Origin: Thermoplasmata archaeon
Lineage (GTDB): Archaea > Thermoplasmatota > Penumbrarchaeia > Penumbrarchaeales > EX4484-36
DNA: 8,570 nt
Assembly: GCA_021160765.1 (NCBI GenBank)
Contig: JAGHBW010000009.1
Coordinates: forward strand, 1 to 8,570
Direction: 5' to 3'
In this document: positions 1 through 6,406 of the stretch, piece after piece
How the letters are laid out: every line of letters begins with the position of its first letter
Numbering within the stretch: the stretch's first letter is position 1
Made by a program: the position numbers and the translations under genes
Notes under the pieces: generated by a model
Databases searched by the model: none
What the model was told of the DNA's origin: nothing
The model's input: the letters and a program-made list of their open reading frames with translations, nothing else

Positions 1-3000
1 CTTCCTCCTTCTCCCCCTTCCTTCTGACAACCATTAACACTGCAAGTAGAACAACAAACACAAGGACCCCCAGGGCAATCCAAATTAGCGGCAACCCTTT
101 CTTCTTCGCCTTTCCCGGATAGGAGTTTGCATCCTGAGGATCAGTCTTTGCTTTATACTCCTCTTCGTTGGTATAGCCATCTCCATCTTTGTCCTCTTGT
201 GCGTCTGTGGGGTTATAGGGATCAAGACCGTTCTCCTCCTCCCAGCGGTTTGGTAATCCATCTCCATCAGTGTCATGGTTGTTTACAAACACTCTGACAC
301 TCACCACTTCAGAAAACTGAGTGCCATCCCATGCTCTCACAGAAATTACTATTGGTATCTCTTTGTCATACGTTTCTGGGAGGTGTGTCGTGATCCATTT
401 GTAATTCCACATTGTTTCGTTGACAGATGCATTTATCCAATCTGAATCACCAATCTTTATTTGAACCGCCACCACCCCCCGGTCATCATTGGCAGTTCCA
501 TAAATGACGATAGTACCATAGACCTCATCACCATTTTTCGGGTATGTTATACTTACCGTTGGTGGAGCACTACCGCCACCACCACTACCGCTTACAACTA
601 TAATCCTAACAGGAACAGGGGTGGAGAAATCTTCTCCGTCGTAGGCTCTAACCCATATTGTGTGCACTCCTGAGGTTAATGTGGAGGAATCGGTAGAAAA
701 CGTCCACGTAGTTGTCCCGGAGACCCCTCTCCGCATCCAATCACCATTATCAATCTTCACCTCTATGAATTGGATCTCACCATCCACGTCAGATGCTGTC
801 CCGGTAATCGTTATGATGCCGCTGAACTCTGTTCCGTCCTCTGGTGCTGTGATCTTGACAACAGGGGGGTCATTCACGGGAAGGATGTGAAATTCGCCCA
901 CCGCCTGAACGGTGTTCTCATCGTCCTGTGCCCTGAAAGTTGCGGTGCCGTTCCCTTCAAAGTTTTTCTCGGGGCAGAGATATACCTCCGTTCCGTTTTC
1001 AATAGTTACCCTGACACGGTTTGTGGAAACGGAGATGACAGATACTGTGAGTGAGTCAAAGGGAGTGTCAACGTCTGTTAAAACGTCGTTTAACTTGAAC
1101 CAGAGGGTTTTTCCGCTGTCTTCATCTATTGTAAGAGCGGGTATCTCGGCCCATTTAGGTGGGTCAGGAACGCTTTCAATGAAGACTTCAAGGTCCTTAT
1201 GCGGATTTGAGGTGAGGTTAAATTCCTCGTCATCGTCTGCCCAGAGTCTGAATAGTATGGGGCCTATCCCTTCTGTATTTTTATCAGGGAGAGGTTTGAG
1301 GGTGATTGTAGTGTAATTGTTATCTCCCATCTCAATATTCCAGGTAAGGTAATTGTCAGCACCCTCTGTGATCGGCTCAAAGTGGTAATAAAGCCGGTCC
1401 CCTTCAACGTCATAAAAATAGCCGCTTCCATGGGGGTCAAGTATGATCTTCTTTGCAGGCCCATCTTCATCAAAGAATATTTGGTCAAAATTCTTATCTG
1501 TAGCAACGGGCTCATCATTAACTGCTAATACTGTTATTTCAAAAACGTTGGAGAACGCATATTTGCCCCCGCTGTCCGTAGCGGAAACCTTGACCCTAGC
1601 AACACCGTTCCAATTCTCTTTATATGTGGCGTCCACACCCAAATAGTGCCCATCGGAGATGTACACCCTGAGGTTTTCCTTTGCTGTGTTCTCCTGTACA
1701 AGATATAATAGACTTTCCGGCGGATCTAAATCGTCTGTTACGTATTTAGAGAGATCAATGAGTCTGTCCACCGAAGTATCCTCGTAGAGAGTGAAATTGG
1801 ACGGGATTGGTCGGAATTCTGGCGGATAATTTGGAAGTGTTATGGCTATTTTGACATCTCCAAGCCATATCTTCCCCGCACCTCCAATGGTAACGTTGAT
1901 CGGTATGATGGTGGTTCCCTCATTGGGCCATGAGGGCACAAGGGACCTTATCACATTCACCAATCTGCCGTTGTCCACTTTGTCCACAGTGGCAATGTAG
2001 CTGTAATAAACCCTGAGATCCCTTAATAAAAATGCCCCTTGCGTATCTGAGGAGAGGTTTATAACCACGGGAACCAGGTCATTACCGTAATCGTCTTTCT
2101 TGAGATCTGGAGGGTTGTTCAGGAGGTTAATTAGGGTATCTTTAAGATCAAAAACATGGGTTGTATTGAATTTCCCGGGCACGGTGAGCTCTTTCACACC
2201 GTCATTGCCGAAATCAACAACTGCATTGTGAGGAAATTCGCCAAGGAAGTCTATCTTGAAGTTATATTTGTATGTGGTGGTTGAGCCAGATGTGGCGGTG
2301 GTAGAACTAGCATACACTGTTGGACGATTCGGAGATCCATAGCCAAACCCCATGCGAATGTTCTGGCCGTTATCGCCAGACCACCTAATCTCTACCAGGA
2401 GGTTCTCTGTGTTGTTGAAATAAAATATGTCGTCTATATCAATTGGTATCCAGCCATTTTGGTTGGTGGGCCTGAATGAAGAAACAGAGTAAACAAGGAC
2501 CAGATTGCCGTGATAATTTGAGGAAAAGGTGCTGGAGAGTGAGGATTTAGTGGTGTTAGCGAGATAAACCTTGAAGTTATTGTACCTGGGTGTGGTTGAG
2601 GGGAAGGAGACGACATTGAAATATATTTTATCAATGTATCCAGCCCTGTTTATTGCGCTTCTGGGGAAGACCGTTTGAAACCTCATTGCGTTGTAATAGG
2701 AGCCGGAAAAGGGTTCATACGGTCCCCAGGTGTACGAGGACCATCTTCTAGTTACGGATATAATGTTGCGCCGTCCCTCAACGGTCATTGTTGCGCTATC
2801 AATTGTAGCGTTCCTGGGTAGGTAGAACTTTACACTAGTGTCCCACCCTGGGGAAGAGAGCTGTACGAACTTCTCTTTAGTGTCGTCGGAGAAAACCGTC
2901 TGATTGCCAAATGAGCCATAGCCCCTTCCCCGGAACATCCAGTCGGAAGTGCCATCGTCGCCCACGTCAAGCTTTATCCATTTTGGATAAGAACCCCGCT

Positions 3001-3256
3001 CGTTGGGAAAGGCGGTTATTCTGAAAGTGGCGTTGTGTATGGTGGAGTTGTTTGGTATTGAGAATTTTGCCTTTGTTGAATAATACTTGCTCTCTGTAAG
3101 GTTTAGAGTTATGGTTCTCTCCCCATTAGAGAAGGAGTCTATTAGGAGGTCTTTTTGTTCTCCCCTGCCCCTCTCCCCAGTGGTGGGAACGAGGGTGGAA
3201 AGGTAGGGAACGATCAGAAGTACAAACACACAGGCGATTGCAACTCGTCTCTGCAA
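1..3256 (-). CDS. Large secreted, membrane-anchored surface protein with cadherin-like and Ig-like domains (C-terminus cut by window edge)
   Basis: The minus-strand frame is open from TTG at 3256 to the left edge, giving 1085 codons without a stop. Residues 1-25 form a signal sequence (MQRRVAIACVFVLLIVPYLS). Residues 30-165 hold a beta-rich module with the acidic loop LDVGDDGTSDW (97-106). About 165-335 is a beta domain rich in Tyr, Ser and Thr. Around 345-420 a second acidic module follows, with DFGNDG at 348-353. Three cadherin-like (tandem-95 type) repeats start near P478, N580 and P697, each close to a PP or NDEP/NDPP junction. Two Ig-like domains start at P797 and P898, joined by a glycine-serine linker (889-896). 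A thrombospondin-type-3-like calcium segment lies at 995-1045 (DTDGDG, DKDGDG), then a membrane helix at about 1056-1077 and a basic/acidic tail (RRKGEKEE). The predicted topology is outside except for the tail. About 17 N-X-S/T sequons fit a glycosylated surface protein. A role in adhesion, S-layer or envelope is inferred; the exact function and ligand are unknown. Only the last few residues should be missing. Confidence 0.9.
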   Translation of the reverse strand, partial: MQRRVAIACVFVLLIVPYLSTLVPTTGERGRGEQKDLLIDSFSNGERTITLNLTESKYYSTKAKFSIPNNSTIHNATFRITAFPNERGSYPKWIKLDVGDDGTSDWMFRGRGYGSFGNQTVFSDDTKEKFVQLSSPGWDTSVKFYLPRNATIDSATMTVEGRRNIISVTRRWSSYTWGPYEPFSGSYYNAMRFQTVFPRSAINRAGYIDKIYFNVVSFPSTTPRYNNFKVYLANTTKSSLSSTFSSNYHGNLVLVYSVSSFRPTNQNGWIPIDIDDIFYFNNTENLLVEIRWSGDNGQNIRMGFGYGSPNRPTVYASSTTATSGSTTTYKYNFKIDFLGEFPHNAVVDFGNDGVKELTVPGKFNTTHVFDLKDTLINLLNNPPDLKKDDYGNDLVPVVINLSSDTQGAFLLRDLRVYYSYIATVDKVDNGRLVNVIRSLVPSWPNEGTTIIPINVTIGGAGKIWLGDVKIAITLPNYPPEFRPIPSNFTLYEDTSVDRLIDLSKYVTDDLDPPESLLYLVQENTAKENLRVYISDGHYLGVDATYKENWNGVARVKVSATDSGGKYAFSNVFEITVLAVNDEPVATDKNFDQIFFDEDGPAKKIILDPHGSGYFYDVEGDRLYYHFEPITEGADNYLTWNIEMGDNNYTTITLKPLPDKNTEGIGPILFRLWADDDEEFNLTSNPHKDLEVFIESVPDPPKWAEIPALTIDEDSGKTLWFKLNDVLTDVDTPFDSLTVSVISVSTNRVRVTIENGTEVYLCPEKNFEGNGTATFRAQDDENTVQAVGEFHILPVNDPPVVKITAPEDGTEFSGIITITGTASDVDGEIQFIEVKIDNGDWMRRGVSGTTTWTFSTDSSTLTSGVHTIWVRAYDGEDFSTPVPVRIIVVSGSGGGGSAPPTVSITYPKNGDEVYGTIVIYGTANDDRGVVAVQIKIGDSDWINASVNETMWNYKWITTHLPETYDKEIPIVISVRAWDGTQFSEVVSVRVFVNNHDTDGDGLPNRWEEENGLDPYNPTDAQEDKDGDGYTNEEEYKAKTDPQDANSYPGKAKKKGLPLIWIALGVLVFVVLLAVLMVVRRKGEKEE

Positions 3257-3260
3257 ATTT

Positions 3261-3269
3261 ATCACCTCC
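3261..3269 (-). promoter_or_regulatory. Strong Shine-Dalgarno site deciding the TTG start of the surface protein
   Basis: On the minus strand this reads GGAGGTGAT, a perfect match to the archaeal 16S rRNA 3' end. The GGAGG core ends 8 bases before TTG at 3256-3254, which is ideal spacing. An in-frame GTG (3265-3263) lies inside the site and would add three residues, but it has no comparable ribosome site of its own. TTG is therefore preferred. Confidence 0.8.
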
Positions 3270-3318
3270 ACCTGGATGCAAGGACGGGTGGAAAAAGACT
3301 TTCAAAAGGGATAGTCCC

Positions 3319-3338
3319 CCATCTATATAACTTTTTAT
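3319..3338 (-). promoter_or_regulatory. TATA-box promoter of the minus-strand surface protein gene
   Basis: The minus strand reads AAAAAGTTATATAGAT here: a purine-rich BRE-like stretch followed by TTATATA. It lies about 65 bases before the TTG start. With the usual archaeal spacing, transcription would begin near position 3300, leaving a leader of roughly 40 bases that contains the Shine-Dalgarno site. Identification is by pattern only. Confidence 0.6.
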
Positions 3339-3384
3339 TGGTTCTGCTCTGCAGTTTATGGTAGCGTTTCATTGGTTGGGACAA

Positions 3385-3398
3385 GTCTTTTTATACAA
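3385..3398 (+). promoter_or_regulatory. TATA-box promoter of gatE
   Basis: The sequence GTCTTTTTATACAA contains a T-rich TATA element centred near 3393, 44 bases before the gatE ATG. The predicted transcription start is near 3418, giving a leader of about 20 bases that includes AGGTGAT at 3427-3433. The same TTTTTATACA core recurs upstream of the gene at 5445. Confidence 0.6.
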
Positions 3399-3436
3399 AT
3401 TCCTGTTTTAGTGGCATCCCTTGTGTAGGTGATCCA

Positions 3437-5374
3437 ATGAACCAGGACGAGGAGTTCTTCAGATCCCTTGGACTCAAGGTCGGCTTTGAGATACACCAGC
3501 AGGTGAAGAGCGACAGAAAGCTTTTCTGCCGCTGTCCTCCGGTGCTCCGGAACGATGAGCCAGATTATGTGATTCTCCGTCATATGCGTCCCACTCTCTC
3601 GGAGATGGGGACATATGATAGGACAGCCTTGATGGAGTTCAAAACGAAGAAAAACATTTATTATCAAATATACAAGGACACCACCTGCACTTACGAGATT
3701 GACGACACACCACCTTTTGAAATGGATGAAAAGTCGCTAGTCTCAGCGATGGCTATTAGTCTTACCCTTGGCTGCTCACTTGTGGACGAAGTTCACGTTT
3801 CCCGAAAGCAATATCTTGATGGGTCCATCCCAACAGGTTTTCAGAGAACCGCTATAGTGGGTGTTGGCGGCAAAGTGCCATACAAAGGAAGACACATTGG
3901 AATAAGACTTCTTACAGTTGAGGAGGACGCCTGCAGAGAGATTGAAGACAAGAGGCATGACATTGTCTTCAGAACAGACCGGCTTTCCATACCTCTTGTG
4001 GAGGTGATCACGGAGCCAGACGCTCATACACCGAGGGAGGCGGAGGAGATTGCGGGTCTTTTAGGAAGAATTCTGAGATTTACGGGGTTAGTAAGGAGAG
4101 GGGCGGGGTCTGTAAGACAAGACGTTAATGTTTCAATTCGTGGTGGTGAGAGGGTTGAGATCAAAGGGGTTTCAAAGCTTAAATGGATCGGAAGCCTAGT
4201 TGCAGGGGAGGCGATAAGGCAGAAAAGCCTCCTTGAGATAAGGGATGAACTTCTTTCAAGGGGGCTCAAGCCTGAGGAATGGGACACTGTGGAATTCTCA
4301 ACAATGGTGACGGTGGAGGTGACCGACATATTTGCCGGGAGGCATGTGGAGCTTTTCAATGACGCCTTCCCGGAAAATGTCCAGGAGGGTGGGGACAATG
4401 AGATAAGAGCTGTTCTCCTTCCAGGATTTAAGGGTATCCTAAACAGGGTGACACACGGCACTAGAACATTTGCAGATGAACTTGCGGGAAGGGTGCGGGT
4501 GATTGCATGTCTGGATTGGGAAAAGAACATATTAACAAATGAGGAAGAGCCCGTTGGAGGGGTCACACAGAAGGACATGGAGGAGGTCGGAAAGAGACTC
4601 GGGGCGGGAAAGAATGATTCATTTGTTATCGTCTGGGGGCCTCCGGAGGACACCAAAACCGCAGTGGAAGAGATATACATCAGGGCGAAGGAGGCGATGG
4701 AGGGGGTTCCCAGCGAAACCAGACAGGTGATCTCTCCCGGTGAGACAACATTTGAAAGACTTCTCCCGGGGCCGGACAGGATGTATCCAGATACGGACAT
4801 GCCGCCCATTGAAATAAGGGATGATATGGTTGAGAAGGCAAGGTCCCTGGTTCCAAAGGTTCCACTATGGGAGGTGGAGGAGAGGTTAATCAACATGGGA
4901 CTTGATGAGAACAAGGTGAGGAGGCTGGTGGTCTCTCCGCATTACAAACTATTTGAGATGCTTATAGAGGAGGGAGTAAAGCCCTCCTTGGCGCTCTCCT
5001 TCACCTATGACCTCCCCAGGGAGCTTAGAAGGGAGGGTATAAATCTACTGGAGTTTCCTCCATCTGAGATTCTAAAGCTGGCAAAGATGGTTCAGGCGGG
5101 GGAGGTGCCGAGAAAAATAGTGGAGGGGGTCTTTCAAACCATGAGGGAAGGGGAGAGCATAGAAGAGGTCTTGAAAAGGATGGGTAAGCGGGACATAAGC
5201 AATGAAGAGATTGTAAGGGCGGTTAAAGAGGTCCTTACGAGCCATAGGGACCTTGTGGAAGAGGTTAAGAGAGGGGACTATGGGAGGCTCGTGGGAATAC
5301 TGAATGAACGGTATGGAAGTTTTCTACACGGAAAAATAATTGTGGATGCTGCCAAGAGAATAGTGTTTCCCTAA
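3437..5374 (+). CDS. gatE: Glutamyl-tRNA(Gln) amidotransferase subunit E (GatE)
   Basis: GatE is the transamidation and tRNA-binding subunit of the archaeal GatDE complex. Most archaea lack a glutaminyl-tRNA synthetase, so Glu is first loaded onto tRNA(Gln); GatE then activates it with ATP and amidates it using ammonia released by the GatD asparaginase-like subunit. The 645-residue protein is close to the usual family length. Residues 12-22 read GLKVGFEIHQQ and are followed by FCRCPP (30-35), the typical GatB/GatE opening. Further cradle motifs are RKQYLDGSIPTGFQRT (123-138), EEDA (162-165), PLVEVITEPD (186-195) and GSVRQDVNVS (224-233). The segment at about 290-415 fits the AspRS-like insertion that distinguishes GatE from bacterial GatB. 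DRMYPDTDMPP lies at 447-457, and the helical C-terminal 140 residues fit the YqeY-like tRNA-binding tail. The ATG is preceded by AGGTGAT with a short spacer. gatD is not a neighbour here. The frame is intact. Confidence 0.97.
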   Translation: MNQDEEFFRSLGLKVGFEIHQQVKSDRKLFCRCPPVLRNDEPDYVILRHMRPTLSEMGTYDRTALMEFKTKKNIYYQIYKDTTCTYEIDDTPPFEMDEKSLVSAMAISLTLGCSLVDEVHVSRKQYLDGSIPTGFQRTAIVGVGGKVPYKGRHIGIRLLTVEEDACREIEDKRHDIVFRTDRLSIPLVEVITEPDAHTPREAEEIAGLLGRILRFTGLVRRGAGSVRQDVNVSIRGGERVEIKGVSKLKWIGSLVAGEAIRQKSLLEIRDELLSRGLKPEEWDTVEFSTMVTVEVTDIFAGRHVELFNDAFPENVQEGGDNEIRAVLLPGFKGILNRVTHGTRTFADELAGRVRVIACLDWEKNILTNEEEPVGGVTQKDMEEVGKRLGAGKNDSFVIVWGPPEDTKTAVEEIYIRAKEAMEGVPSETRQVISPGETTFERLLPGPDRMYPDTDMPPIEIRDDMVEKARSLVPKVPLWEVEERLINMGLDENKVRRLVVSPHYKLFEMLIEEGVKPSLALSFTYDLPRELRREGINLLEFPPSEILKLAKMVQAGEVPRKIVEGVFQTMREGESIEEVLKRMGKRDISNEEIVRAVKEVLTSHRDLVEEVKRGDYGRLVGILNERYGSFLHGKIIVDAAKRIVFP

Positions 5375-5403
5375 CTACATCCAATACCCGCTCTCCATTA
5401 ATC

Positions 5404-5418
5404 AGGTTTTTATACATG
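5404..5418 (+). promoter_or_regulatory. TATA-box promoter of the small helical protein/HD hydrolase unit
   Basis: AGGTTTTTATACATG lies in the 70-base gap after gatE and repeats the TTTTTATACA core of the gatE promoter. It predicts transcription starting near 5438, only a few bases before the ATG at 5445, so the mRNA would have a very short leader. The upstream GTG at 5418 would then lie outside the transcript. Confidence 0.55.
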
Positions 5419-5435
5419 TGGGGGAATATAGAAGT

Positions 5436-5440
5436 GGTGA
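5436..5440 (+). promoter_or_regulatory. Shine-Dalgarno-like site supporting the start at 5445
   Basis: GGTGA sits four bases before ATG 5445 and matches part of the archaeal anti-Shine-Dalgarno sequence. It favours this ATG over the in-frame GTG at 5418, which directly abuts the TATA element. If transcription starts near 5438 the site would be partly lost, so reliance on it is uncertain. Confidence 0.5.
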
Positions 5441-5444
5441 GAAA

Positions 5445-5786
5445 ATGACTGAAGAGGAACTGGATGTGGCGGCACTTCTAAAAGGGAGCATAAAGCAGAT
5501 TTTGGGAGACGAAACACTCTTTCTGGAGGCCGTAAGAGAGCTTATAAAGGACGAGATAAAGGAGCATTTGAGGAGAAGGATAGAGAGCGATCCAGAATTA
5601 AAAGAGGAGTTCAAGAAGGGTTTCACCATTTATTATGAGGGTAAACTCAGGGAGATCCTGGGGGGCGTTATTCTGGCTAAAGCGGGAACCAAGCTCGCTC
5701 TCTCTACAATCCCTGAGGACATGAAGAAAGAGTTATCAGAGGAGCTTCAGAGGGAGCTAATGAAAATCGTTGATGAAACTCTTTGA
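5445..5786 (+). CDS. Small helical protein of unknown function (113 aa)
   Basis: I do not recognise this protein. The 113 residues are highly charged (Glu, Lys and Arg dominate) and look almost entirely helical, with a possible coiled coil at about 25-60 and another amphipathic helix near the C-terminus (PEDMKKELSEELQRELMKIV). One less charged stretch, GGVILAKAGTKLALST at about 73-88, could be a packing interface or a weakly membrane-associated helix; it is too short and interrupted to call a transmembrane segment. There is no signal peptide, cysteine or obvious catalytic motif. It is followed after 11 bases by the HD hydrolase gene and probably shares its transcript, so a partner or regulatory role for that enzyme is a reasonable guess and no more. 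ATG 5445 is chosen over GTG 5418 because the latter touches the promoter. Codon use matches the neighbours. Confidence 0.8.
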   Translation: MTEEELDVAALLKGSIKQILGDETLFLEAVRELIKDEIKEHLRRRIESDPELKEEFKKGFTIYYEGKLREILGGVILAKAGTKLALSTIPEDMKKELSEELQRELMKIVDETL

Positions 5787-5790
5787 GGTG
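5785..5790 (+). promoter_or_regulatory. Shine-Dalgarno site deciding the HD hydrolase start
   Basis: GAGGTG overlaps the TGA stop (5784-5786) of the preceding gene and lies 7 bases before ATG 5798. It supports that ATG rather than the upstream in-frame TTG at 5783, and suggests coupled translation of the two genes. Confidence 0.7.
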
Positions 5791-5797
5791 GGTTCGT

Positions 5798-6328
5798 ATG
5801 GTAGTGGATGAGAGCACCATTCGGGAGGCATTTCCACAGCTTGGGAAGATTGGAGATGACAATCTGAGGGAATTCGTGGTACGCGTTTGGGTGGAGGCTG
5901 CAAGGCGGGGTGAGTGGGAGAGCCTTGAGGGGATTCCATTTACTCTTCTGATAAACCCTGCTCCCTATGATCTACTGGAGCACACAAGACGGGTCACTGA
6001 AATGGCCGCCGCTGTGGGCGAGAGGAGGAATGATGTAGATCTTGATTTACTGATAGCTGGCGCTCTTCTCCATGATGTTGGAAAGCTTCTGGAGTATGAG
6101 AAGAGTGATGGTGGGGTGGTGGTGTCAAAATGTGGAAAACTTCTAAGACATCCAATAAGCGGTGCAGCACTGATTCTTGAGATGGGTGGTAGTGAGGAAT
6201 TGGCCCACATTGTAGCTGCACACTCTAGGGAAGGGGATTTGTTAAAGGGCGGTAGGTCCCCAGAGGCAACAATAGTATTTCATTCAGACTTCATTGATTT
6301 TGAGATAGCGAAAAGAAACAGAGGTTGA
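5798..6328 (+). CDS. HD-superfamily metal-dependent phosphohydrolase
   Basis: The 176-residue product carries the full HD-domain ligand set. H62 lies in LLEHTRRV, and H92-D93 in GALLHDVGKLLEY is the signature HD pair of the HDIG-like type. H118 lies in LLRHPISGA, H142 in VAAHSRE and D164 in FHSDFIDF. This H...HD...H...H...D pattern is typical of HD enzymes that bind one or two divalent metals and hydrolyse phosphoester bonds in nucleotides or nucleic acids; the substrate cannot be read from the sequence. Residues 1-50 form a helical lead-in unlike any partner domain I know. No signal peptide or membrane helix is present, so it should act in the cytoplasm. The start is ATG 5798, set by GAGGTG at 5785-5790. 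It follows the 113-residue helical protein by 11 bases, which suggests an operon. The next gene has its own promoter-like element. Confidence 0.92.
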   Translation: MVVDESTIREAFPQLGKIGDDNLREFVVRVWVEAARRGEWESLEGIPFTLLINPAPYDLLEHTRRVTEMAAAVGERRNDVDLDLLIAGALLHDVGKLLEYEKSDGGVVVSKCGKLLRHPISGAALILEMGGSEELAHIVAAHSREGDLLKGGRSPEATIVFHSDFIDFEIAKRNRG

Positions 6329-6341
6329 AAAGACACCTCTG
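6319..6341 (+). other. Perfect 7-bp inverted repeat over the HD gene stop codon
   Basis: CAGAGGT (6319-6325) and ACCTCTG (6335-6341) can pair perfectly around a 9-base loop that contains the TGA stop of the HD gene (6326-6328). There is no T-run immediately after it, so it does not look like a standard archaeal U-tract terminator. It lies 9 bases upstream of the TATA element of the next gene. Confidence 0.45.
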
Positions 6342-6346
6342 GGGAA

Positions 6347-6360
6347 AATCTATTTATACC
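6347..6360 (+). promoter_or_regulatory. TATA-box promoter of the FG-GAP protein gene
   Basis: AATCTATTTATACC contains a TATTTATA element preceded by an A-rich BRE-like stretch (GGGGAAAA), about 52 bases before ATG 6407. Transcription is predicted near 6381, giving a leader of about 25 bases that contains GGGGTG at 6394-6399. Confidence 0.6.
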
Positions 6361-6406
6361 GATGGAAGCCTTATTCCACCCAGTACCAGACTAGGGGTGT
6401 TCTGAC

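Noticed and set aside
660..1316. Plus-strand open frames of 76 to 134 codons
   Set aside because: They are antisense to the Ig-like and cadherin-like part of the surface protein, have no recognisable domain and no ribosome site, and the minus frame runs through the whole region.
4024..4914. 296-codon open frame on the minus strand
   Set aside because: It lies entirely antisense to gatE, whose motifs are unmistakable. The translation is Ser/Pro/Thr-rich low-complexity sequence, as expected from the complement of GAG/AGG-rich coding DNA.
5418..5444. GTG start at 5418 adding nine residues to the helical protein
   Set aside because: The GTG touches the TATA element, so it would probably lie upstream of the transcript start. 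ATG 5445 has GGTGA before it.
5416..5448. Ten-codon upstream reading frame (ATG 5416 to TGA 5448) overlapping the start at 5445
   Set aside because: The ATGA-type overlap is attractive for a leader peptide, but its start codon lies in the promoter and is unlikely to be transcribed.
5783..5797. TTG start at 5783 for the HD hydrolase
   Set aside because: It would overlap the previous stop codon and lacks a good ribosome site, while ATG 5798 has GAGGTG at ideal spacing.
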